Assembly (NCBI GenBank): GCA_900551655.1
Contig: URWM01000019.1
Coordinates: 1-12,759, forward strand
DNA length: 12,759 bases
Direction of reading: 5' to 3'
Origin: an uncultured Collinsella sp.
GTDB lineage: Bacteria > Actinomycetota > Coriobacteriia > Coriobacteriales > Coriobacteriaceae
The translations under genes and the position numbers were made by a program. The notes under the pieces were generated by a model, which worked only from the letters and a program-made list of their open reading frames with translations, did not search any database and had not been told where the DNA came from. Positions 1 to 6,361 of this stretch are shown here, piece after piece. Within the stretch, counting starts at the first letter, position 1. Every line of letters begins with the position of its first letter.

Positions 1-72
1 TTTTTTCAAGCAGAAGACGGCATACGAGATTCCTCTACGACTCGTGGGCTCGGAGATGTGTATAAGAGACAG
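1..72. other. Untrimmed Illumina Nextera P7 adapter (sequencing artefact)
   Basis: Not biological. Six T's are followed by the P7 flow-cell sequence (7-30), the 8-base index TCCTCTAC (31-38, the N712 index as I recall it), the Nextera Read 2 primer site (39-53) and the Tn5 mosaic end AGATGTGTATAAGAGACAG (54-72). Base 40 is A where the standard primer has T, which looks like a read error. The leading T's fit the poly-T spacer of the flow-cell oligo. Genuine genome sequence starts at about 73. Open frames running through here (for example one starting MYKRQ) are adapter translations. Confidence 0.98.
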
Positions 73-75
73 GTC

Positions 76-1158
76 CTAGAGCGTGTGGCCGTAGGCGTTG
101 GCGGCCTTGATGGCGGCGGCGAACTTCTCGTCGGTGAAGGGCTCAGGGTTTCCCTGCTTCCACTCGTTGGTGGCGTGCGCGTACTCGCACAGGGCCGGGA
201 TATCGGACTCGAAAAGCCCGACCTGCTCAAGCGTCACGGGCAGCCCCATCTGCTTGTTAAAGGCAGCGTAGCGCTTAAGGTTCTTGGTGTCGCCCGTGTA
301 GGCGAACAACACGAGCACGCCCAGGCTCACGACCTCGCCGTGCAGGTAGGTGCCCTCACGCGGAATACTGCAGGTGGCGTTGTAGAACGCGTGTGCCACG
401 CTCGAGTTGTAGTAGTAATCGTTTTGGTTGGTCAGGTTCGAGACATAGCCCGTATTGACCACGATATCGAGTGCGATTTGCTTGACGGCCTCGCTCGACA
501 GGTCCTGGCGCACGTCCTCAAGACCCTGGACGCCATAGGTAAACAGCGGCTCGGAGCAGGTGTGGGCAAGCGCCAGGCCAAGACCGGCGGTGTGCTCCAA
601 ATTACCGGCGCTCGTGGCGTACTCGACCTCGGGCTGCTTAGACAGGGCATCGCCTACGCCGGCCCAGAAATACTCTGCCGGTGCCTCGGCGATGATCTTG
701 GGGTTGATGAAGATGTGCGCCGGTCGGTTGGGGTACGAATAGCCCTCGAGCGAGCCGTCGTCGTTGTACACGACAGCAATAGCGGTCGCGGCGGAGCAGT
801 TGGAACAGATCGTCGGGACCGTAAAGACGATCTTCTTGAGCTCGATAGCTGCAGTCTTCACGGTGTCGAGCGCCTTGCCGCCGCCGCATGCGATAAGCAC
901 GTCAGCTTCCTGGCAGGCAGGGGAGTTTACGACCTTGGCGATATTTGCGCGCGTACTGTTGGTGCCGTAGACGCGCGTCTCCAGAATTTCGACGTCGGTA
1001 CCCGCCAGCGCAGCTTCGATACCGGGAAGTGCTGCGGCCAGTGCCCGCTTACCACCGATGATCGCGACCTTCTTCGCGCCGTACTCGGCCAGCGCGCCGG
1101 GCAGCTCGTCAAAGCAATCCTCGCCAACGGTGTAGTCGCTCATTCCAATCGTGCGCAT
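76..1158 (-). CDS. gldA: Glycerol dehydrogenase-like, metal-dependent NAD alcohol dehydrogenase
   Basis: A 360-residue protein of the iron-containing alcohol dehydrogenase / GldA family, a cytosolic enzyme group that oxidises glycerol to dihydroxyacetone with NAD. Seen: an N-terminal nucleotide-binding half with the GGGK...D signature (G92-K95, D98), and a C-terminal helical half with the three expected metal ligands: D170 in GVGDALSK, H256 in VAHAFYN and H273 in YLHGEVV. Their spacing nearly matches the well-studied Bacillus enzyme, so the active site looks intact. Length is normal. An AGAAGG ribosome site (1164-1169) lies five bases before the chosen ATG. The TAG stop is three bases inside the adapter junction, so the gene is just complete. 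It is transcribed away from ileS. A weak minus-strand promoter (TTGGAG, 18 bp, TTTATC) may lie at about 1179-1208. Family is secure; glycerol as substrate is inference. Confidence 0.9.
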   Translation of the reverse strand: MRTIGMSDYTVGEDCFDELPGALAEYGAKKVAIIGGKRALAAALPGIEAALAGTDVEILETRVYGTNSTRANIAKVVNSPACQEADVLIACGGGKALDTVKTAAIELKKIVFTVPTICSNCSAATAIAVVYNDDGSLEGYSYPNRPAHIFINPKIIAEAPAEYFWAGVGDALSKQPEVEYATSAGNLEHTAGLGLALAHTCSEPLFTYGVQGLEDVRQDLSSEAVKQIALDIVVNTGYVSNLTNQNDYYYNSSVAHAFYNATCSIPREGTYLHGEVVSLGVLVLFAYTGDTKNLKRYAAFNKQMGLPVTLEQVGLFESDIPALCEYAHATNEWKQGNPEPFTDEKFAAAIKAANAYGHTL

Positions 1159-1279
1159 AGCAACCTTCTTTCGTTCGATAAAGTGCTTTCAGGTATTTTG
1201 CTCCAAGAGAAGGTCCACAGCCGCGAGAAATTTCGAACGTATAAAACCAGTGTTGAGGGTTTTTCGCCGGCGCGGAACG

Positions 1280-1288
1280 TGCTAGCAT
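1280..1288 (+). promoter_or_regulatory. Probable ileS promoter (extended -10)
   Basis: TGCTAGCAT at 1280-1288 reads as an extended -10 element (TG-N-TAGCAT). There is no convincing -35; TTGAGG at 1253-1258 is too far upstream. A start near 1295 would place transcription just before the first T-box stem. Supported mainly by position. Confidence 0.4.
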
Positions 1289-1296
1289 ACTCCGCA

Positions 1297-1601
1297 TAAG
1301 CGTTGATGGGGACGAGTAGTCGGCCGTCCGCATGCTACAGAGAGCGGGGAGCGCTGAGAACCCGTGCATGCGACCGATGAAAATCACCCCGGAGCTGCGA
1401 TCCCAACGGACGTGCCGCGCAGGTTCGTCTTAGTAGACATCGCCGAGATGGTCGTCGATACAGGCCAGCCGAGTAACGGATGCGAGCGCGCGGCGACGCG
1501 GGTGAGGGCATCTAAGCTGGGTGGTTAAGCGAAGAGCTTTTACGGGCAGACTGCCCTTTTTGTGGCGCTTCGTCCCAGCTTGTAGGGACGGGCGCTTTTT
1601 T
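1297..1601 (+). promoter_or_regulatory. T-box riboswitch leader of ileS, specifier ATC (Ile)
   Basis: This leader senses uncharged tRNA-Ile and controls ileS. Stem I can be drawn in full: GGGG 1308-1311 with CCCC 1387-1390; a loop-E-type specifier loop with AGTA (1315-1318) opposite GAAAATCA; TCGG 1320-1323 with CCGA 1374-1377; CGCATGC 1329-1335 with GCATGCG 1366-1372; the AGAGAG bulge; and CGGG 1345-1348 with CCCG 1361-1364 closing a GCGCTGAGAA-type apical loop. The specifier triplet is ATC at 1383-1385, an Ile codon matching the downstream gene. The antiterminator pairs AAGCTGGG (1514-1521) with CCCAGCTT (1574-1581) and GCGAAG (1529-1534) with CTTCGT (1568-1573), around the tRNA-end bulge TGGTTAA (1522-1528). 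The bulge keeps UGGU, which can pair with the ACCA tail, but departs from the usual UGGNACC. It competes with the terminator at 1565-1601. Confidence 0.92.
1565..1601 (+). terminator. T-box intrinsic terminator
   Basis: GCGC-TT-CGTCCC (1565-1576) pairs with GGGACG-G-GCGC (1585-1595) over an eight-base loop and is followed by six T's (1596-1601). Its 5' arm is the 3' strand of the antiterminator, so the two folds exclude each other. Control of ileS is therefore at transcription termination. Confidence 0.88.
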
Positions 1602-1644
1602 GGTGCCCAGAGGGCGTGCGCGCCCATGACAAGAAAGGGGTACC

Positions 1645-4449
1645 GTGGCAAACGAGTACAAGCAGACGATGAATCTGCCCAAAACCGGATTTCCCATGCG
1701 TGCCGGTCTTTCCAAGTCCGAGCCCAAGCGACTCAAGGACTGGCAGGACAACAAGGTCTACGAGCAAGTTCTAAAGAAGAACGAGGGTCACAAGAAGTTC
1801 GTGCTGCACGACGGTCCTCCGTACGCCAACGGCCCGATCCACATCGGCCACGCCATGAACAAGATCTCCAAGGACATGATCAACCGTTACTGGATGATGC
1901 AGGGCTGCGAAGTTCCCTATGTCCCCGGTTGGGACTGCCACGGTCAGCCGATTGAGCACAAGGTCGAGGAGAAGCTCGGCACCGAGAAGTTCAACCAGAC
2001 CCCCACGGCCAAGATCCGCGAGCTTTGCAATAAGTTCGCTGTCGAGAACATCGAGTTGCAGAAGGCCGGCTTCCGTCGCCTTGGCGTGCTTGGCGACTGG
2101 GACAACCCGTATCTGACGCTCTATCACCAGCATGACGCCGCCGACATCGAGGTCTTCAAGGCCATGTTCGACAAGGGCATGATCTATCGTGGTCACAAGC
2201 CCGTTCACTGGTGCAAGCACTGCCACACCGCGCTCGCCGAGGCCGAGATTGAGTACTCCGACGAGACGAGCCCCTCCATCTTCGTGCGCTTCGAGATGAC
2301 CTCCAAGCCCGCCGGCCTCGAGAACTTCGATGGCCCGGTCGACTTTATTATCTGGACGACCACGCCGTGGACCATCCCCTCCGACCAGGCAGTTTCCCTC
2401 AAGCCCGGTGCCGCCTACGTCGCCGTTGAGCACGACGGCCGCGCCGAGGTCATGCTCGAGGACCTGGCTCCCAAGTGCTGCGAGGAGTTTGGCTGGGAGT
2501 ACACCCCGGTTATGGTCGACGGCAAGCCCTATGTGGTTCCCGCCGAGACCTTCCACCACATTCACTACAAGCAGCCGATCTTTGACGGTGTCGATGGCGT
2601 GGCACTGCTGGCCGATTACGTCGGTGTCGATGACGGTACCGGTATCGTCCACAACTCGCCCGGCCACGGCGTCGACGACTACTTTGCCTGCCTCAAGGAG
2701 GGCATCACCGACATCTGCATGCCGGTCGATGACGACGGCAAGTTCTATACCGGCGAGGAGTTTGGCACCGGTGGCCCCTTCAGCGGTATGGATACCGACG
2801 AGGCCAACCCGCACATCATCGAGTTCCTGCGCGAGCGCGGCACCCTGGTCCTCGAGAAGAAGATCACGCACAGCTATCCGCACTGCTGGCGCTGCAAGCA
2901 CCCGGTGCTCTTCCGTGCTACCGACCAGTGGTTTGTCTCGATGGACAAGACCGGTTTGCGCGAGCAGGCTGGCAAAGAGGTCCGCGAGAACGTCAAGTGG
3001 TATCCGGCTCACGCCGCCAATCGCATCGGCGCCATGGTCGAGCAGCGTCCCGACTGGTGCATTAGCCGTCAGCGCAACTGGGGTGTGCCCATCCCGAGCT
3101 ATACCTGCGCCGACTGCGGCGAGAAGGTCATGAACGACGCTACGCTCGACGCCGTCATCAAGCTCTTCCACGAGAAGGGCTCCGACGCCTGGTTCACCGA
3201 CGCTCCCGAGAGCTACCTGGGCGAGGCCTGCGTCTGCCCCAAGTGCGGCGGCCATCACCTCAAGGCCGATAAGGACATCCTCGACGTGTGGTGGGATTCC
3301 GGCGTCTCCTGGAAGGCCGTCTGCGAGTACCGTCCCGAGCTGGAGTATCCGGCGGACGTGTATCTTGAGGGCTCCGACCAGCACCGCGGTTGGTTCCAGA
3401 GCTCGCTGCTCACCTCGGTGGGTGCCAATGGTCACGCCCCGTACAAGGCGGTCGTTTCGCAGGGCTTCACCCTCGACGGCCAGGGCCGCAAGATGTCCAA
3501 GTCGCTCGGCAACGTCATCGACCCCAACAAGGTCTGCGACGAGATGGGTGCCGACATCATCCGCTTGTGGGTCGCCTCGGTCGATACCAGCTCCGACGTG
3601 TCCATCGACCACGAGATCCTTGCTCGTACGTCCGATGCCTACCGTCGTTTCCGCAATACGCTGCGCTTCCTGCTCTCCGAGCTCGAGGGTCAGTTTGAGC
3701 CCGAGACCGATGGAGTCGCCTTTGCCGACCTGCTGCCGCTCGACAAGCTCATGGTTGCCCGCCTGACTCAGGTCCAGGCCGAGGTCGACGATGCTTACGC
3801 CAGCTACGAGTTCCCACGCGCTTACCGTGCACTCTACGACTTCGTGGTTACCGAGCTCTCCAACGTGTACCTCGACGCCCTGAAGGACCGTCTGTACTGC
3901 GAGAAGCCCGGCTCGCTCGAGCGTCGCAGCGCCCAGACCGTGCTGGCCGAGCTCTTCTCGATGCTCATGCGCGACCTGCAGCCGATCCTTTCCTACACGG
4001 TCGACGAGGCCATGGCCTATGCGCCCGCCGGCTGCGTCGATCACCAGAAGTACGCAGCGCTGCTCGATTGGTACAAGTCGCCCATCACGGTCGACGAGGC
4101 CAATGAGTTCGAGGGCGTGCTCGAGGCTTCCCTCGAGCTTCGTAGCGCCGTGACCAAGGCCCTTGAGGATGCCCGCTCCGCCGGCACCTTCACCAAGAGC
4201 CAGCAGGTCCGCGTCAAGGCGGTCGTTCCCGCCGAGATGTATGCGCTGCTGACCGGCGACAAGGCCGTCGACCTGGCCGAGTTCTACATCGTCTCCGATG
4301 TTGAGCTGACCCAGGGCGAGGAGCTTTCCGTTGCTATTGAGGCTGCCGAGGGCGAGTGCTGTGACCGTTGCTGGAACTATCGCACCACCGTCGGCGAGTA
4401 CAACGGCCACGCTCACATCTGCAAGCGCTGCGCTGATGCACTGAACTAA
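1645..4449 (+). CDS. ileS: Isoleucyl-tRNA synthetase
   Basis: A 934-residue class I aminoacyl-tRNA synthetase that charges tRNA-Ile in the cytosol. Seen in order: the ATP-binding HIGH motif (H66-H69, in GPIHIGHAMNK); the CP1 editing domain with WTTTPW (237-242) and GHGVDDY, containing the editing Asp at 344/345; the KMSKS loop (616-620, GRKMSKSLGN); the anticodon-binding helical domain; and a C-terminal zinc ribbon with C906-x2-C909 and C926-x2-C929. The zinc ribbon marks the bacterial-type enzyme. Length is normal and all catalytic elements are present. The start is GTG, chosen because AAAGGGG (1634-1640) lies four bases upstream and the protein opens in the usual MANEYKQTMNLPKT style. Expression should depend on the T-box in front. 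A terminator after the gene separates it from lspA. Confidence 0.98.
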   Translation: MANEYKQTMNLPKTGFPMRAGLSKSEPKRLKDWQDNKVYEQVLKKNEGHKKFVLHDGPPYANGPIHIGHAMNKISKDMINRYWMMQGCEVPYVPGWDCHGQPIEHKVEEKLGTEKFNQTPTAKIRELCNKFAVENIELQKAGFRRLGVLGDWDNPYLTLYHQHDAADIEVFKAMFDKGMIYRGHKPVHWCKHCHTALAEAEIEYSDETSPSIFVRFEMTSKPAGLENFDGPVDFIIWTTTPWTIPSDQAVSLKPGAAYVAVEHDGRAEVMLEDLAPKCCEEFGWEYTPVMVDGKPYVVPAETFHHIHYKQPIFDGVDGVALLADYVGVDDGTGIVHNSPGHGVDDYFACLKEGITDICMPVDDDGKFYTGEEFGTGGPFSGMDTDEANPHIIEFLRERGTLVLEKKITHSYPHCWRCKHPVLFRATDQWFVSMDKTGLREQAGKEVRENVKWYPAHAANRIGAMVEQRPDWCISRQRNWGVPIPSYTCADCGEKVMNDATLDAVIKLFHEKGSDAWFTDAPESYLGEACVCPKCGGHHLKADKDILDVWWDSGVSWKAVCEYRPELEYPADVYLEGSDQHRGWFQSSLLTSVGANGHAPYKAVVSQGFTLDGQGRKMSKSLGNVIDPNKVCDEMGADIIRLWVASVDTSSDVSIDHEILARTSDAYRRFRNTLRFLLSELEGQFEPETDGVAFADLLPLDKLMVARLTQVQAEVDDAYASYEFPRAYRALYDFVVTELSNVYLDALKDRLYCEKPGSLERRSAQTVLAELFSMLMRDLQPILSYTVDEAMAYAPAGCVDHQKYAALLDWYKSPITVDEANEFEGVLEASLELRSAVTKALEDARSAGTFTKSQQVRVKAVVPAEMYALLTGDKAVDLAEFYIVSDVELTQGEELSVAIEAAEGECCDRCWNYRTTVGEYNGHAHICKRCADALN

Positions 4450-4452
4450 CCG

Positions 4453-4496
4453 TTGGGGACGTTCTTAAACGACTAGTCAAACAAGAACGTCCCTAA
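4453..4496. repeat. Long perfect palindrome after ileS, possible REP/MITE-like element
   Basis: GGGACGTTCTT (4456-4466) and AAGAACGTCCC (4483-4493) form an 11-bp perfect inverted repeat. As RNA this extends to 14 pairs (4453-4466 with 4483-4496), including one G-U pair. The 16-base loop is itself symmetric: AAAC, the self-complementary octamer GACTAGTC, then AAAC. No T-tract follows, so it is not a standard terminator. It may be a dispersed palindromic repeat. Only one copy is seen here. Confidence 0.6.
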
Positions 4497-4516
4497 TGAC
4501 TACCTGTGTCACATTC

Positions 4517-4554
4517 AAGCGGCATTCTGTTTTTGGAATGCCGCTTTCGCTTTT
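4517..4554 (+). terminator. Rho-independent terminator of ileS
   Basis: AAGCGGCATTC (4517-4527) pairs perfectly with GAATGCCGCTT (4536-4546) over an eight-base T-rich loop. It is followed by a broken T-rich tail (TCGCTTTT). This marks the end of the ileS transcript. Confidence 0.85.
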
Positions 4555-4608
4555 AGCTGGTTATTTCGCTTGCGTTGGTGGATATGTCGTGCGCTCTGCT
4601 TGTGGCAA

Positions 4609-4614
4609 TATAAG
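4609..4614 (+). promoter_or_regulatory. Possible lspA-rluD promoter (-10 TATAAG)
   Basis: AATATAAGAT in the otherwise GC-rich gap contains a good -10 (TATAAG). No recognisable -35 stands 16-18 bp upstream. Because a terminator precedes this gap, lspA needs its own promoter, and this is the best candidate. Confidence 0.3.
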
Positions 4615-4666
4615 ATGTTTAATTGCGTTAAACGTAATTCGATGTTCTTGAGGGTAGGGGATTGAT

Positions 4667-5266
4667 TTGGGTCGTACTGGGGATATGACGCCGCCTTTGC
4701 GTTGGCGGTTGGGTGTTGCTGGTGGGGTAGCGCTCGTTGTGCTGCTTGTTGACCAGCTTGCCAAGCTTGCGGTTCGTGCCGTGGGCGACGCTTTGCATGT
4801 GACCGTCATCCCCGGTGTCATCGACTTTATGTTTGTTCGCAATATCGGTGCTGCCTTTAGCATGGGCGAGGGGCATGGCATCGCGTTTGCCGTGCTGGCG
4901 TTGGCGGTCATTATCGCTATTGCCGTGTACCTCGTTCGTGCACCCCAGCTCGCCCATCTTGAGGTTGTGGGCATGGCGATGGTTGCGGGCGGTGCTATCG
5001 GCAACGCTATCGATCGTTTGGCCTTTGGCTTCGTGACCGATTTTATTGCCACCACCTTCATCGACTTCCCTGTTTTCAATGTGGCCGATATCGGCATTAC
5101 CTTGGGCGTCGTGCTCGCCCTCTTTGGCTACATGTTCTTGAGCCCCGCGGCCCGTGAGGTCGATGCGACCGCCGAGCTTAACGCCCGTGACGAGGCCCGC
5201 GCCAAGCGCAAGGCTAAACAACGTGGGGAGCGTGCCCGCAAGATTCGCGAAAGGAATGAGCGCTAA
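4667..5266 (+). CDS. lspA: Lipoprotein signal peptidase (signal peptidase II)
   Basis: A 199-residue membrane aspartyl protease that cuts signal peptides from prolipoproteins after lipid attachment. Family boxes seen in order: VDQLAK (28-33), RNIGAAF (58-64), GGAIGNAIDR (108-117) and FPVFNVAD (134-141). The catalytic pair is D116 and D141. Four hydrophobic segments fit the four-helix fold (about 16-29, 71-91, 97-113, 143-159). The core is normal, but an unusual tail of about 40 residues (160-199) is very rich in Arg, Lys and Glu. The start is uncertain: TTG at 4667 has AGGGG six bases upstream, whereas ATG at 4685 (residue 7) has GGGG only two bases away, so TTG is preferred. The stop overlaps the rluD ATG (TAATG), so the two genes are probably translationally coupled. 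Confidence 0.93.
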   Translation: MGRTGDMTPPLRWRLGVAGGVALVVLLVDQLAKLAVRAVGDALHVTVIPGVIDFMFVRNIGAAFSMGEGHGIAFAVLALAVIIAIAVYLVRAPQLAHLEVVGMAMVAGGAIGNAIDRLAFGFVTDFIATTFIDFPVFNVADIGITLGVVLALFGYMFLSPAAREVDATAELNARDEARAKRKAKQRGERARKIRERNER

Positions 5267-6279
5267 TGGCCGACATCCATATCCTTGTTGCCGACGATGC
5301 CGCTGGTCAGCGTCTTGACGCCTATCTGGGCGCCAATGACGGCTGCCCTACGCGCTCTGCCTGCGCGCATCTGATTGAGGGCGGTGCCGTATGTGTCAAT
5401 GGCGAGACCTGCCTGTCCAAAAAGTACGCCGTGCGAGCCGGCGACCGTATTTCGGTCGATTTGCCCGAGCCGCACGATCCCACCGATGTGATTCCCGAGG
5501 CCATCCCGCTCGACATTCGCTATGAGGACGACTATCTCATTGTGCTCTCCAAGCAGCGCGGCCTGGTATGCCATCCTGCACATGGTCATGAGAGCGGTAC
5601 GCTCGCGAATGCCCTGGTCTATCACTGTGGTATCGACCATCTGGGCACCGTGCAGGGCGAGGACCGCCCCGGTATCGTGCATCGTTTGGATCGCGATACC
5701 TCGGGTCTCATGCTTGCTGCAAAGGACGACGACACCCAGCGCGCGCTCCAAAATCTTATCCGTACGCGCACGCTCGACCGCCGCTACATTACGCTCGTTC
5801 ACGGTCATATCGCTATGGATGAGGGCACCATCAACACCGGCATTGCCCGTTCTACGCGTGACCGTGTCAAGATGGCGGTTTCGGACGATCCTTTCGCGCG
5901 CCAGGCCATTACGACCTTTAAGGTCCTTGAGCGCTTCGATTCCACGCGTTTTGACGACGGCTACACGCTCGTCGAGTGCCACCTATTTACGGGCCGCACA
6001 CATCAGATTCGCGTGCATATGCGCCATATCAACCACGCCTGCGTGGGCGATCCGCTCTACGGCAAGTGCGATGCACGCGCCGATCAGGGCCTGACCAGGC
6101 AATTCCTTCATTCTTGGCGCGTCGCATTCGACCATCCCGTGACGGGGGATCGCATTGAGTGCCGCGACGAGCTGCCGTGGGATCTCGCTGCGGTTCTTGA
6201 CGACCTGGTCCCGCGCTCGCTTGGCCGCACCGCTGCCGGCGACGAAATCGTTCCGCAGCTCGGTCTGCTCGAAGCCTAG
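5266..6279 (+). CDS. rluD: RluA/RluD-family 23S rRNA pseudouridine synthase
   Basis: A 337-residue RNA-modifying enzyme that converts uridines to pseudouridine. Seen: an N-terminal S4-type RNA-binding region (about 14-66, with RLDAYL and VCVNGE), then the catalytic domain with HRLDRDTSGL (139-148; catalytic Asp D142) and the C-terminal GRTHQIRVHM motif (243-252). Length fits the large-subunit RluD/RluB-like members with an S4 domain. The ATG overlaps the lspA stop by one base, and the lspA-rluD order is common in Gram-positive genomes. The family is certain. The exact target (helix 69 of 23S rRNA for true RluD) is inferred, because RluA, RluC and RluD are hard to tell apart by eye. No terminator is visible after the gene. 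Confidence 0.93.
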   Translation: MADIHILVADDAAGQRLDAYLGANDGCPTRSACAHLIEGGAVCVNGETCLSKKYAVRAGDRISVDLPEPHDPTDVIPEAIPLDIRYEDDYLIVLSKQRGLVCHPAHGHESGTLANALVYHCGIDHLGTVQGEDRPGIVHRLDRDTSGLMLAAKDDDTQRALQNLIRTRTLDRRYITLVHGHIAMDEGTINTGIARSTRDRVKMAVSDDPFARQAITTFKVLERFDSTRFDDGYTLVECHLFTGRTHQIRVHMRHINHACVGDPLYGKCDARADQGLTRQFLHSWRVAFDHPVTGDRIECRDELPWDLAAVLDDLVPRSLGRTAAGDEIVPQLGLLEA

Positions 6280-6297
6280 CCAGTATTAGGTGGTTTC

Positions 6298-6327
6298 TTG
6301 AACTCGGTCACCCTACGGTAATATATA
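6298..6327 (+). promoter_or_regulatory. Probable promoter of the glycosyltransferase gene
   Basis: TTGAAC (6298-6303) and TATATA (6322-6327) are separated by 18 bp, in an AT-rich island within an 82-bp gap. Overlapping -10 readings (TAATAT at 6319) are also possible. Transcription would start about 25-30 bases before the GGGAG ribosome site (6352-6356). Confidence 0.55.
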
Positions 6328-6361
6328 CGTTTGTTTACGTAACGCGTTCCTGGGAGCCTGC

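Noticed and set aside
58..1299. 413-codon plus-strand frame opposite gldA, starting MYKRQ
   Set aside because: It starts inside the adapter and is the antisense shadow of gldA, whose own frame has intact family motifs.
1159..1644. A tRNA or a small protein gene in the gap before ileS
   Set aside because: No tRNA cloverleaf was found, and the gap is accounted for by the promoter and the T-box leader.
1771..4416. 881-codon frame antisense to ileS
   Set aside because: GC-biased codons in ileS keep the opposite strand free of stops. The translation is Val/Gly/Leu/Asp-rich with no family motif.
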